In this document: in pieces, positions 35,901 to 44,399 of the stretch
Layout: every line of letters starts with the position of its first letter
Position numbering within the stretch: position 1 is the stretch's first letter
Source of the DNA: Burkholderiaceae bacterium
GTDB lineage: Bacteria > Pseudomonadota > Gammaproteobacteria > Burkholderiales > Burkholderiaceae_C
DNA: 64,000 nucleotides
Direction of reading: 5' to 3'
Assembly (NCBI GenBank): GCA_018780645.1
Contig: JADMJJ010000024.1
Span: 124,001 to 188,000 of the forward strand
Translations under genes and position numbers: made by a program
The notes under the pieces: model-generated
The model's input: the letters and a program-made list of their open reading frames with translations, nothing else
The model's database searches: none
Told to the model about the DNA's origin: nothing

Positions 35901-37718
35901 TCAGTACTCGAACTCGATGGTGACTGCGGTGCCCTGTCCCGCCTGGCTGGAGATACAAATTTTCGCGTCGATCAGCGCCGCTTGCTCGTGCATGCCAAGC
36001 AGCCCGAAGTGGCCTGGATGGGCGCCCAGCGGGTCGAAGCCGATGCCATCGTCGGCCACCTCCAGGAGGGCTCTTGTCGGTTGGCCGAGTGCATCCACAC
36101 CGGCTTCGGACAAGGGTATGCGGCGAAGCTGAACACGCACGGTTCGTGACTTCGCATGTCGCTCGACATTGCGCAAAGATTCTTCGACTATGCGGAACAC
36201 CGTTTCCGCGCGTTCATCCAGCCAGTTGGCGGACAAGGGATCGGTTTCAATGGTGGTGGCCACGCCCGTGCGCTGAGCAAAGCGCCGCGCCAGATCGTGC
36301 AATGCCGGACCGAGGCCGGCATCCCGCACGCCGTTGTCCCGCATCTGCTTGATGGCGGCGCGTGCCTCCGTCAGGCCGGTGGCCGCGACTGCCTCCGCCT
36401 GCGCGAGTTCGGTCTCGAGCGTTGTGGTTTCCATGCGGGCGCGAAACTTGCGGATCATGCGGATCTGAGTCAGCAGCGCCATCAGGGAATGCGCCAGCGT
36501 ATCGTGCAGATCGCGCGCCATCCGCAGCCGCTCTCGCGTGACGGCCGCATGGCGAGCTTCTTTCGCCAGACGTTCGATGCGCTGGGTTCGCTCGATCACG
36601 CGCAGGTCGAGCTCGGCGTTCAGGGTTTGCAGCGCCTGTTTCTCGGACTGCAGAAAGTCAACCACTTGCGCCAGCGTCGCGCCAATCCTGCTGACCTCAT
36701 CAGCGCCCGGCGGCGGCAGCAATCTGCGCTGTTGGCCGCGCTGGACGGCCTCGGCCTCTGCGGCCAGGGCGGTGAGGCGGCGTGTCAACAGGCCGGTCGC
36801 CTGAACCGCGACAGCCGCCGCCATCAGGCCCGCCAGGAAGACGATCGAGAACACCGTTCTGCGCGTGGTCCTAACGGGCGCCAAGGCAAGGTCTGCACGC
36901 TGGCGCACCACGGCGGTCCAGCCCAGGCCCAAGCCTTGGGCCAATCGCAGTTGCGCGCGGCTGCCGGCCAAGTAGGCGCCGCCCTCGGCAATATCGCTGT
37001 CCGAGGTAATGGCGCGGCCCAGCCAGGCTTGCGGTCCCAGCAGCACGCTCCCGTCGCGGGCGGCAAGTATCACTTCGAGTTCGCGATGCCTAGTGAAGGC
37101 AGTTTGCATTCTTGCAACCACCAATTCAACCCAAGACCAGGACACCTCTGCGGCGATCACCCCGCCCGCAGGGCCGAGTGAAGGATCGAGCGGGATGGAC
37201 ATGTCGATGGAACGGCCCGAAAGCCCCGCGCCGGCGGCCAAGGTCGCTGCGACGTCGCGCGACTGGGGGCGCGCATCGCTGACGTAGGGTTGAGCGCTAG
37301 ACTCATGGAACCATGGCACTTGCGACACATCTGTGCCCGGCGGGATACGATCCGTGTCCACGATCATCCGACCTGCTCCGCTCGCAATCCCAAGCCACGA
37401 ATACTCCGGGTACTGGGCCTGCAGCGCACCAAGCGCGCGGCTTAGCGTGCGGGCGCTCCGGTCCTCCGACGCGGCGATCTGCGTCGCCGTGGCCTGCAGA
37501 AGTGCACGCCGTGTTTCCAGGTGCATGGACAAGGTGTCACGTACCTGGGTCGCAAACTCCGCAAGCAAACTCTCGGCATCTGAGCGAGCACGAAGCTCCG
37601 CCTGTTCTGCGGCCAGATGCGCGGCGATCAGGGCCGCCAGCGTTACCACGGCGAACACGGCCCAGCCCATCGCAGCAGCCAGGTAGAGCCGAGGATTCAA
37701 TCGGAGTCTCAGAGTCAT
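35901..37718 (-). CDS. NarL-type membrane sensor histidine kinase with periplasmic Cache-like domain
   Basis: A 605-residue kinase. Helix 1 (LAAAMGWAVFAVVTLAALIAA) is followed by a ~250-residue periplasmic domain with Cache-like features (YSWLGIASGAGRMIVDTD). Helix 2 follows (FSIVFLAGLMAAAVAV), then a HAMP-like linker, coiled coil, the HisKA_3 box MARDLHDTLAHSLMALLTQ and an ATP-binding domain (VFRIVEESLRNVERHA, DDGIGFD). Its partner is the NarL-type regulator at 38114, transcribed divergently. The ligand is unknown; Cache domains often bind small organic molecules. Confidence 0.92.
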   Translation of the reverse strand: MTLRLRLNPRLYLAAAMGWAVFAVVTLAALIAAHLAAEQAELRARSDAESLLAEFATQVRDTLSMHLETRRALLQATATQIAASEDRSARTLSRALGALQAQYPEYSWLGIASGAGRMIVDTDRIPPGTDVSQVPWFHESSAQPYVSDARPQSRDVAATLAAGAGLSGRSIDMSIPLDPSLGPAGGVIAAEVSWSWVELVVARMQTAFTRHRELEVILAARDGSVLLGPQAWLGRAITSDSDIAEGGAYLAGSRAQLRLAQGLGLGWTAVVRQRADLALAPVRTTRRTVFSIVFLAGLMAAAVAVQATGLLTRRLTALAAEAEAVQRGQQRRLLPPPGADEVSRIGATLAQVVDFLQSEKQALQTLNAELDLRVIERTQRIERLAKEARHAAVTRERLRMARDLHDTLAHSLMALLTQIRMIRKFRARMETTTLETELAQAEAVAATGLTEARAAIKQMRDNGVRDAGLGPALHDLARRFAQRTGVATTIETDPLSANWLDERAETVFRIVEESLRNVERHAKSRTVRVQLRRIPLSEAGVDALGQPTRALLEVADDGIGFDPLGAHPGHFGLLGMHEQAALIDAKICISSQAGQGTAVTIEFEY

Positions 37719-37896
37719 GGCCGAAGCATGCAGCGTTTGTCTTGGACCTTGACTGCCAGGCCGGTCGTCGTGACCTCAACATGGCCGAAGTCACTGGTGG
37801 ACAGCGATGGCAGCGGGCTATGCTCCGCAGCATGTGTTTCCATCGCCTTCGCCATTGCCACCTCTATTGCCATTGCTGTTGGCGCTTGAATACGAC

Positions 37897-38112
37897 ATGC
37901 CCGGTATGGTCATGATGAACGAACTGATTGACGCTGTTGAGCGATCCGCAGACCTGTCTCCCCAGCAGGCCACAGAAGCGGTCGGCGGCATGTTGCGGTT
38001 CCTTGCATCCAGGCTGCCTTCGCCCTTGTTCGGCGAACTGCAGTCACGCCTAAACACTTCCCTCATGCAGGACGTCCTCGCTCCCGAGTCCGCACAACCG
38101 CCGGTTGAGTGA
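37897..38112 (+). CDS. Small protein, possibly DUF2267-like
   Basis: A 71-residue protein (MNELIDAVERSADLSPQQ, AVGGMLRFLASRLPSPLF) whose helix pattern resembles DUF2267-type small proteins, but the match is by eye only. It is one base upstream of the response-regulator start, so co-translation is likely. No good ribosome binding site is visible and the start is uncertain (37897 or either of two ATGs 3 and 4 codons later). Confidence 0.5.
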   Translation: MPGMVMMNELIDAVERSADLSPQQATEAVGGMLRFLASRLPSPLFGELQSRLNTSLMQDVLAPESAQPPVE

Positions 38113-38113
38113 A

Positions 38114-38863
38114 ATGAATGCCACAGACCTTGCCGCACGCAACTTGCGCCTGCTGATTGTCGATGACCAGCCGATGATCCGCAGAGGGATGGCGATGATA
38201 CTGGCCGCTGAGGCAGGCCTTGAAGTGGTGGGGCAGGCCGCCGATGGCTTGGAAGCCATCGAGCAGGCCATGGCCTTGACGCCGGATGTCGTCCTGATGG
38301 ACCTGCAGATGCCAAGAGCCAGCGGCGTTGTCGCAACGCGAGAAATCATGGTGGGTCTGCCACAGACCAAGGTGGTCGTGCTCACCACGTACGACGACGA
38401 CGAACTGGTCTTCGAGGCTATCCGGGCCGGTGCGCATGCCTATCTTCTGAAGGACGCCTCTGAGTCTGAAGTGCTCGACACGATTCGGGCCGTCTGCCGC
38501 GGCGAGTCCCGACTCTCACCGTCGGTGGCGCGCAAGGTGATGGAGCAATTCCGCACGTTCGACGGGAGGCACGGGGCTGCCAAAACTGGTCCGATGGCAG
38601 ACCGCGCGGATACGAGATTGGATACCGCCGTGGCCGCTGAGACCGCAAACTCAGCTCCACTTGATGCCCCTCAGGAGCGGCTGACCGACAAGGAGATGCG
38701 CATCTTGGATTTGCTGGCCGAAGGGATGAGCAACAAGCAGATCGCGGCTACGGTGTTTCTTGCTGAAGGCACGGTCAAGAACTATGTGAGCCGGATCATG
38801 GACAAGCTGCATGCCGGCAGCCGCCTCGAGTTGGCCGTTCGGGTGGTGGCACGTACGAGATGA
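38114..38863 (+). CDS. NarL/FixJ-family response regulator
   Basis: A 249-residue response regulator. The receiver has LLIVDDQPMIRRGMAM, the phosphoacceptor aspartate in VVLMDLQMPRASG and the lysine in AYLLKDASESEV. The LuxR-type DNA-binding domain is LTDKEMRILDLLAEGMSNKQ and LAEGTVKNYVSRIMDKL. The linker is about 30 residues longer than typical NarL. ATG at 38114 directly follows the stop of the small protein; a TTG three codons upstream is an alternative. It pairs with the divergent kinase at 35901-37718. Confidence 0.94.
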   Translation: MNATDLAARNLRLLIVDDQPMIRRGMAMILAAEAGLEVVGQAADGLEAIEQAMALTPDVVLMDLQMPRASGVVATREIMVGLPQTKVVVLTTYDDDELVFEAIRAGAHAYLLKDASESEVLDTIRAVCRGESRLSPSVARKVMEQFRTFDGRHGAAKTGPMADRADTRLDTAVAAETANSAPLDAPQERLTDKEMRILDLLAEGMSNKQIAATVFLAEGTVKNYVSRIMDKLHAGSRLELAVRVVARTR

Positions 38864-38966
38864 ATCAACCGTGAAGTGCGATCAGTAGCACGCGGGCCCG
38901 CCTCAACCAGTCAATTGGGGCCTGCCAGTGTCTCCGCACCTTCTATCTACCGAATTCAGCAATGTC

Positions 38967-39320
38967 ATGCAATCCGTGAACCTATCGCTGCACTGGCGCC
39001 ACCGCGCCGACCGACTACCGACGCAGGCAGTAGTCGTCCGTATTGACAGAGCCCAGTGTCAACGCCTTGGCGTCCGGCCCATCGACGTCGATCAACTTCT
39101 GGCCGCGATTCAAACCCATACGCTAGAGACTCGGCTTGGCGTGTACGACGGCTGTGCATGTCTGCCCGAGGATACGCGCGTCTATCTTTTTTCGTCGGAC
39201 GCGCGCGCTTTGGCTGCAGCAATCTTGCCCGTGATCGAAGCGCATTGTGCTCACCCATGCACGACCTTGCACCTCTGCGACAAGCCAAAGCGTGGCGCCT
39301 GGCGGGACATCAAGCGCTGA
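38967..39320 (+). CDS. Hypothetical protein (ORFan-like)
   Basis: A 117-residue protein with no signal peptide. The sequence has plausible secondary structure (AVVVRIDRAQCQRLG, DVDQLLAAIQTHTLETRLGVYDG) and a cysteine-rich C-terminus (EAHCAHPCTTLHLC). I recognise no family. ATG at 38967; a GTG at 38928 would add 13 residues. Neighbouring composition (less G+C than the flanks) and the absence of a familiar neighbour suggest an accessory gene. Confidence 0.5.
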   Translation: MQSVNLSLHWRHRADRLPTQAVVVRIDRAQCQRLGVRPIDVDQLLAAIQTHTLETRLGVYDGCACLPEDTRVYLFSSDARALAAAILPVIEAHCAHPCTTLHLCDKPKRGAWRDIKR

Positions 39321-39381
39321 ACCGGGGACGAACGGCAGAGCCGGACGTTGTCGAGCGCAATCTGGGATCAATCACGTGTTC

Positions 39382-40398
39382 ATGAGCCGCGCGGTCATTT
39401 CTACTTTCTTGCTGATGATTTTGTCCAACGGAGCAATTTCCTCAGATCTCACTCGCCAAAGGATGCCGTGTCTGGAGAAGCTCTGCGTCGGCGACGACAT
39501 ACTCCGAATCGAGAACGTTGAATGGCAGACCGCAGTCAATCCGGCAAATGGGCTGCCACTGTCAAAGAACCGCACTTCGGACAAGTATGCTCACGGCCTG
39601 AAAGCAATCCTGCGAGGTGCTGGGGCTGCCATCGTGGCTGTTGCACCGTACTGGTACTTGCGCAGGTTCGACGCCGATGGCCTACGCGTGTTGAGAGACA
39701 TTCATGCCGTATGTGACCCGCTTGGAGTTTCCCAACGCCTTCGCGCAGAATACCGGGACAGGCAAGGCAATCGGGTCGTCGTTCATTTCGCTCCTACCGC
39801 CACCGATGACGGGAGAGCCCAGCGCTTTCTTGTGACCATGATTCGCCGCCACTTCAGCGAGATTACACAGCCCTGGCAGCTGAAGGCGATGGGCGATCAA
39901 CTTGGTGCGCGGTATGAAGGCTTCGGGGCCTACGCGAGCGAGACCAAACCGGGTGTGGTGTGGAATCCTCACGCGAAGCAGGGACCAAATATCACACTGC
40001 TTGCCCCGTTTGGAGACTCGTCAGAACAGGCAGAGAAACTGCGAATGCATCCGGCTTGCGCCACCTCCGTCGGGGCTGAGGTCCGAGGACTTCCTGTTCC
40101 CGAGTCGCATGCGCCGCTCGCCATTTCTTGGGACGCTTGCCACGGCAGCTTCGCGGAAGCAAGAGCGGAGGCAGGTGTCACACAGGCCTTAACTGTCGCT
40201 GCAGGCCAAAGGTCAGCGGCGCATGTGAGCAACGGGCACGCACCGAACGATCGTGCGGCGGCAACGGGTCGCCATGAGCCCGTCGCAGCGCGTGGAAGGC
40301 AAGGTCCCGCACCCTCACCCGAGGGGCAGCCGTTCCGACTATCGCCGACGCTCGGGCCAGCCCAGGCCGCTCACCGAAACGTCGGCTTGACGGAATAA
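39382..40398 (+). CDS. Secreted hypothetical protein, possibly extended or broken at its C-terminus
   Basis: A 338-residue protein with a signal peptide (SRAVISTFLLMILSNGAISS). The first ~240 residues look folded (CLEKLCVGDDILRIENVEWQ, VVVHFAPTATDDGRAQRFLV, MGDQLGARYEGFGAY). From about residue 265 the composition changes to Ala, Arg, Pro and Gly with no pattern, as if the frame runs into non-coding DNA after loss of the original stop. No family recognised. It begins 62 bases after the preceding ORFan and is followed by a repeat-bearing gap. Confidence 0.5.
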   Translation: MSRAVISTFLLMILSNGAISSDLTRQRMPCLEKLCVGDDILRIENVEWQTAVNPANGLPLSKNRTSDKYAHGLKAILRGAGAAIVAVAPYWYLRRFDADGLRVLRDIHAVCDPLGVSQRLRAEYRDRQGNRVVVHFAPTATDDGRAQRFLVTMIRRHFSEITQPWQLKAMGDQLGARYEGFGAYASETKPGVVWNPHAKQGPNITLLAPFGDSSEQAEKLRMHPACATSVGAEVRGLPVPESHAPLAISWDACHGSFAEARAEAGVTQALTVAAGQRSAAHVSNGHAPNDRAAATGRHEPVAARGRQGPAPSPEGQPFRLSPTLGPAQAAHRNVGLTE

Positions 40399-40682
40399 AT
40401 CGTAGCCCCGGTCGCCGCCTGCGATCGGGTCCCAACGCAGCATCAGCGCCAGCGGGCCACCCCCAGTGGTTCGCCCGCTCCGCCGCAGCCGCCTCCGCAC
40501 GCTCAAGCGGATCGCCGGAGCGCGCATCGCAGCGAGGACTGCCTCAGCCGGTCGGCTTGTATCGCCGCAAGTCCTTCGCCAGGCTGAGGCTGGACACGGG
40601 CAGTCCTGAGGACGGCTCGTGCCTGCCGAAGGCCAAGGCCTATGGCCGAGGCACAAGCCCCTTCCGGGCCTTGTGTCCGGGC
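40399..40682. other. Gap with remnant-like sequence and short repeat
   Basis: No convincing gene. The minus strand reads protein-like fragments (for example LALMLRWDPIAGGDRGYDLF at about 40380-40440) without an intact start. The gap contains copy B of the short repeat. It looks like the debris of a former gene or insertion. Confidence 0.45.
40541..40590. repeat. Copy B of the short dispersed repeat
   Basis: Bases 40559-40582 are identical to 12454-12477. Here the stem is longer: GCCTCAGCC (40541-40549) pairs with GGCTGAGGC (40582-40590). The minus strand reads LAKDLRRYKPTG then a stop (40544-40582), parallel to copy A. Confidence 0.6.
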
Positions 40683-41267
40683 TCAGAGACTCGGCCAGAT
40701 GCCGGCTGGTACGTCCAGGCGCAGGTACCAGTCGGACGGCAGCGTGCCGGCCCAGACCAGGTTGTGATGGGGCAGCAGGCGCCGCTTGGCAAAGGTCATG
40801 CGGGCATCGGCGAGGGTCAGCAGGGTGCTTGCCTGCCAGTCCTGATTGGGCGGGCTGGCGGCCACGCCTATGGTGGCGGTCAGCGGGCGCAGGCCCCCTA
40901 GTTGGGCCAGGGCTGAGGCAATGCGGTCACGCAGGCGCTCGGCCAGTTCGGCCGCGGCGGTCAGGCTGGTGTCGGGCAGTATCAGCACGAACTCGTCCGC
41001 ACCGAGGTAAGCGAGGGTGGCGCTGCTGGGTTGCAGCTGCTGCAGCAGCATCGCCAGCTGCGTCAGCACCTGTTCGGCCTGTGCCGGGCCGTGTTCGTCC
41101 TGATAGTCCTTGAAGTGATCGATGTCGAGGGTCAGCAGGGCCAGCGACCGGCCGGACGCGCGCGCGGCCTGGGCGATAGCCTCGAACACCTGCTGCATCG
41201 CCTGGCGGTCCAGGACGCCGGGCAGGGCCCGCAGGTCGGCATGGGCAATAGCGTGTGCAACGGTCAT
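40683..41267 (-). CDS. Small GGDEF-domain protein with altered active-site motif
   Basis: A 194-residue stand-alone GGDEF domain. The metal/substrate block LALLTLDIDHFKDYQDEHGP is intact. The signature motif reads LGADEF where active cyclases have GGDEF, the usual arginine before it is replaced, and no RxxD inhibitory site is seen. It may be a weak cyclase or a c-di-GMP/GTP sensor. Start ATG at 41267 follows a GGGGAG box. Monocistronic; not part of the oxidoreductase operon upstream. Confidence 0.82.
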   Translation of the reverse strand: MTVAHAIAHADLRALPGVLDRQAMQQVFEAIAQAARASGRSLALLTLDIDHFKDYQDEHGPAQAEQVLTQLAMLLQQLQPSSATLAYLGADEFVLILPDTSLTAAAELAERLRDRIASALAQLGGLRPLTATIGVAASPPNQDWQASTLLTLADARMTFAKRRLLPHHNLVWAGTLPSDWYLRLDVPAGIWPSL

Positions 41268-41386
41268 GGGTACTCCCCGGTGGCGATGCCCCATGCTAGC
41301 CAAGGGCCGGGACACCGCTCATGCTCCATAACCCGGGGTGCGTCGCCCCGCCTCTCGGCGACGCCCCGGCCAATCCCGACCGCCTT

Positions 41387-42763
41387 CTAGAGCCGAACAT
41401 CCTCGATGGTGCGTTGCAAGCGGCTGCGCTCGGCGGCAAAGGCCATCAAATGGCTCTCCACAGAGGCATCGATCGGCGAACTCAACAGCGCCGGATTCTG
41501 CTGGCCCACGGCCTGCACCCAGTCACGCACCATCGGGTGATCCCCGCCGCCGTGGGCATCGGTCTTCATGCGCCAAGTGCGGCGCTGGCCGGTCTTGAAT
41601 GTGGTGAGTGTGAAACTTTCCATGTCACCCGTCACGTCGCCCAAGGAACCCATGATGCGCGTGCGCCGACCCTCGTAGGATACGAAAGCCTCCATCGAAA
41701 ACGCCGCCGTGACACCATTGCGAAACAGGATGTTGACGGTCAGGTGGTCGGGCTGGTCGTTGTCCATGCGGTAGACGCAGCGGCCGTAGTCGGTAGTCTT
41801 CAGCGCCTGCAGGATCGTGGCATCCCACAGCGTGCTGTCCTCCGGCAGGTCGAACACGTACAGGCGCTTGCGGTCGCGCAGGTAGATCTGCAGTGCCGAA
41901 TAGGGACACTCGTGCTCGACCGCGCAGCCGTCTGTGCAACGCTCGGTGCTGCCCTCGGGCGCATTCGCGTCGGTGAACCACTTCAGGTTGCCAAAGCAGT
42001 GCACGTTGTCGGCATGGTCGCCCACCAGCCAGCGGATGATGTCGGTATCGTGGCAGCTCTTGGCCAGGATGATGGGCGTGCTGTTCGCGCTGTTGCGCCA
42101 CAGGCCGCGCACGTACGAGTGGCTCATGTGCACGTGCTCGATAGGCTCCAGATGCTGCATGCTGATCAGTTCGCCGATCAGGCCCTTGTCCAGCAGAGCC
42201 TTGAGTTCCCGGAAGTAGGGTGTGTAGCGCAGCACGTGGCACACCCCGACCAGCCGCCCTGTGGCGTGGGCCTTGGCCAGGATCGCGCGGCACTCGGCCT
42301 CGGTCGGCGCGATGGGCTTTTCCAGCAGCACGTCGTAGCCCTGGTCGAGTGCGCGCAGGCACGGTGCGCTGTGCAGCGGATCAGGGGTGGCGATGATGAC
42401 CGCATCGGCCAGCCTTGCGCCCTCGAAAACCTGTTCCCAGCTGTCAAAACAGCGCTCGGGTGCAATGCCATGCAGTCGGGCCAGGCGGTCGCGCCGGTGG
42501 CGGTTCGGGTCGGCCACCGCCACCACCCGCATCTCGGTGGGGTTGCGGGCGGCAAAATTGGCGTAAATGGTGCCGCGGTGGCCTGCGCCGATGAGCACCA
42601 CCGTCACCGGCCGCTCCAGTGGCCGATGCAGCGGGTTGGCGTACAGATCCTCCTGCAGCCCCAGGGTGCGTGCCGTCTCGCTCCAACCGTGGACGACACC
42701 GTCCTTCACCGCGGTCAGCGCCCGGGTCAGCGGGCGAAGTGACATGAACTGTCTCAGTGACAT
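41387..42763 (-). CDS. Gfo/Idh/MocA-family oxidoreductase
   Basis: A 458-residue NAD(P)-dependent sugar/polyol dehydrogenase-like protein. The Rossmann motif is VTVVLIGAGHRGTIYANFA (near residue 53), the catalytic EKP block is VLLEKPIAPTEAEC, and ILAKSCHDTDIIRWL holds the downstream histidine-aspartate pair. An unusual cysteine-bearing insert (RCTDGCAVEHECPYSA) lies between about residues 280 and 300, and the chain is longer than the usual 330-390. It is the third gene of an operon with the fused transferase-phosphatase and the symporter. Substrate is likely a sugar or sugar acid related to that pathway (inference). Confidence 0.88.
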   Translation of the reverse strand: MSLRQFMSLRPLTRALTAVKDGVVHGWSETARTLGLQEDLYANPLHRPLERPVTVVLIGAGHRGTIYANFAARNPTEMRVVAVADPNRHRRDRLARLHGIAPERCFDSWEQVFEGARLADAVIIATPDPLHSAPCLRALDQGYDVLLEKPIAPTEAECRAILAKAHATGRLVGVCHVLRYTPYFRELKALLDKGLIGELISMQHLEPIEHVHMSHSYVRGLWRNSANSTPIILAKSCHDTDIIRWLVGDHADNVHCFGNLKWFTDANAPEGSTERCTDGCAVEHECPYSALQIYLRDRKRLYVFDLPEDSTLWDATILQALKTTDYGRCVYRMDNDQPDHLTVNILFRNGVTAAFSMEAFVSYEGRRTRIMGSLGDVTGDMESFTLTTFKTGQRRTWRMKTDAHGGGDHPMVRDWVQAVGQQNPALLSSPIDASVESHLMAFAAERSRLQRTIEDVRL

Positions 42764-42818
42764 GGCCTCATCGTCCCATCATGGCGCCCCGTGCGGTAGG
42801 CGGCCATGCGCGACCGGC

Positions 42819-44399
42819 TCATCGCACACCCAACCAGGTCGCCAAGCCCGCCATCGCGGCGGCCCAGACCAGCAGCAAAGTGATCGAGCCGCGCTGCTGG
42901 GGCAAGCCACGGCGCAGCACGGCGGCGTCCAGCGTGGTGCCCAGCAACTGCGCCGGATCGGGAGCCGCCATGAAGCGGCTGAGCACCACGGTCACCCCCG
43001 CTGCGACCACCAGGCCACTGATGTTCCACCACATCCAGAACAACGCCGCCCCCAAGTAGGCCGCGAGCACCAGGTTGATGACCAGCCCCGCCGCCACGCC
43101 GACCAGAACCGCGAGCCCGCGCGCACGGCGGTCCAGGATGCCGCAGAGAAAGGCCGCCAGCAGCGGACCGTAGAACAGCGCGCCAATGCGGTTGATGCCT
43201 TCGACCACGCTGCTGGCCAAGCCGCCCACCGAGAGGGCGAAGCCCACCACGACCAAGCCCCAGGCCAGCGTCACCAGCCGCCCGTTGCGCAGGGCACGGG
43301 TCACCCCCATGCGAGGCTCGACAAAGTCGCGCAGCGTGGCCGCCGACAGGCTGTTCAACGCCGAGTCAAGGCTTGACATCGCTGCGGCCAGGATGGCAGC
43401 GACCAGAAGCCCCCGGGTGCCGCTGGGCAGATAGAGCTCGATGAAGCGTGGCACGAGCAGGTCCAGACGATCGGCGGGCACGGCTTCGCGCAGCGCCGGT
43501 TGCTGCATGGCCACGGCGCCGATCGCCAAACCAAGGCCGGCGTAGGCCAGCGTGAGTGGAAAGCGCAGCACGCCATTGAGCACCAGCGCACGCTGCGCGC
43601 CGGGCACGTTGATGGCCGACAAGGTGCGCTGGGCCTGGCTCTGGTCAACGCCGTAGTAGCTGATGTAGAGCACCAGTCCGCCGGCAACAAAGCCCCATAA
43701 CGGCGCCCGCGCGCCATCGCCCACGCCGTGTGCCCATTCGATGGCGGCCAGGCGGGCCGGGTCATGCGCGGCGATGATGGCGGCGCCGCCGCCGGCCATG
43801 TCCCAGGCGATGACGGCGCACAAACCGATGCCACCCAACAGGACGGCCATCTGCACGACGTCGGTCCAGACCACGGCGCGCATGCCGCCCATCGTGTCGT
43901 AGACCACCGTGATGCCCCCCATCAGTACGATGGCCCATGGCAGCGACAGGCCGGTGCTGACCTGCACCACCAAGCCCGCAGCGTACAGGGCCACGCCGGT
44001 GGCCATGCCGCGAGACAGCAGAAACACGACGCTGAGCCACACTCGCGTGCGGCGGTCGAAGCGACGCTCCAGGTATTCATAGACGCTGATCACGCCCAGG
44101 CCGCGCAGCACCGGTACCAGCACCAGCATCACCACGATCATGGCCATGGGCACCATCAGCTCGTACTGCAGCCAGGTCAGTCCACCACCGGGCACCAGGG
44201 CCACATAGGCGGGGATGCCTATGAAGGAGTTGGCCGATGACTGCGTGGCCAGGATCGAAATGGCCAGAGCCCACCAGGGCAGCGTGCGCCCGCCGACGTA
44301 ATAGTCGGCGGCTGTTGTCTGCCGCCGCGCCAGCCAGGCCGAAAGGCCCAGCGTGCCCCCCAGATAGCCCGCGATGACCCACCAGTCCAGGGCCGACAT
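42819..44399 (-). CDS. Sodium:solute symporter (SSS family)
   Basis: A 526-residue inner-membrane symporter with about 13-14 helices. SSS landmarks include DYYVGGRTLPWWALAISILA near the N-terminus, FIGIPAYVAL, and AAILAAAMSSLDSALNSLSA, which carries the sodium-site serines. This family moves sugars, amino acids or organic acids with sodium. Its start overlaps the upstream gene's stop by one base (TGATG), tying it to the GT81/HAD fusion. It probably imports or recovers the operon's substrate or product (inference). Confidence 0.93.
   Translation of the reverse strand: MSALDWWVIAGYLGGTLGLSAWLARRQTTAADYYVGGRTLPWWALAISILATQSSANSFIGIPAYVALVPGGGLTWLQYELMVPMAMIVVMLVLVPVLRGLGVISVYEYLERRFDRRTRVWLSVVFLLSRGMATGVALYAAGLVVQVSTGLSLPWAIVLMGGITVVYDTMGGMRAVVWTDVVQMAVLLGGIGLCAVIAWDMAGGGAAIIAAHDPARLAAIEWAHGVGDGARAPLWGFVAGGLVLYISYYGVDQSQAQRTLSAINVPGAQRALVLNGVLRFPLTLAYAGLGLAIGAVAMQQPALREAVPADRLDLLVPRFIELYLPSGTRGLLVAAILAAAMSSLDSALNSLSAATLRDFVEPRMGVTRALRNGRLVTLAWGLVVVGFALSVGGLASSVVEGINRIGALFYGPLLAAFLCGILDRRARGLAVLVGVAAGLVINLVLAAYLGAALFWMWWNISGLVVAAGVTVVLSRFMAAPDPAQLLGTTLDAAVLRRGLPQQRGSITLLLVWAAAMAGLATWLGVR

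Noticed and set aside
37830..37880. Short GCCATTGCCA-type near-repeats upstream of the small DUF2267-like gene
   Set aside because: Only two or three imperfect copies; insufficient for a real repeat or CRISPR call.
40178..40656. Two overlapping minus-strand frames in the gap before the GGDEF gene
   Set aside because: Neither has a ribosome binding site or a recognisable domain; treated as remnant-like sequence instead of genes.
41321..42742. Long plus-strand frame opposite the Gfo/Idh/MocA gene
   Set aside because: Composition (Val/His/Gln/Gly-rich) is that of antisense reading; the minus strand has clear Rossmann and EKP motifs.
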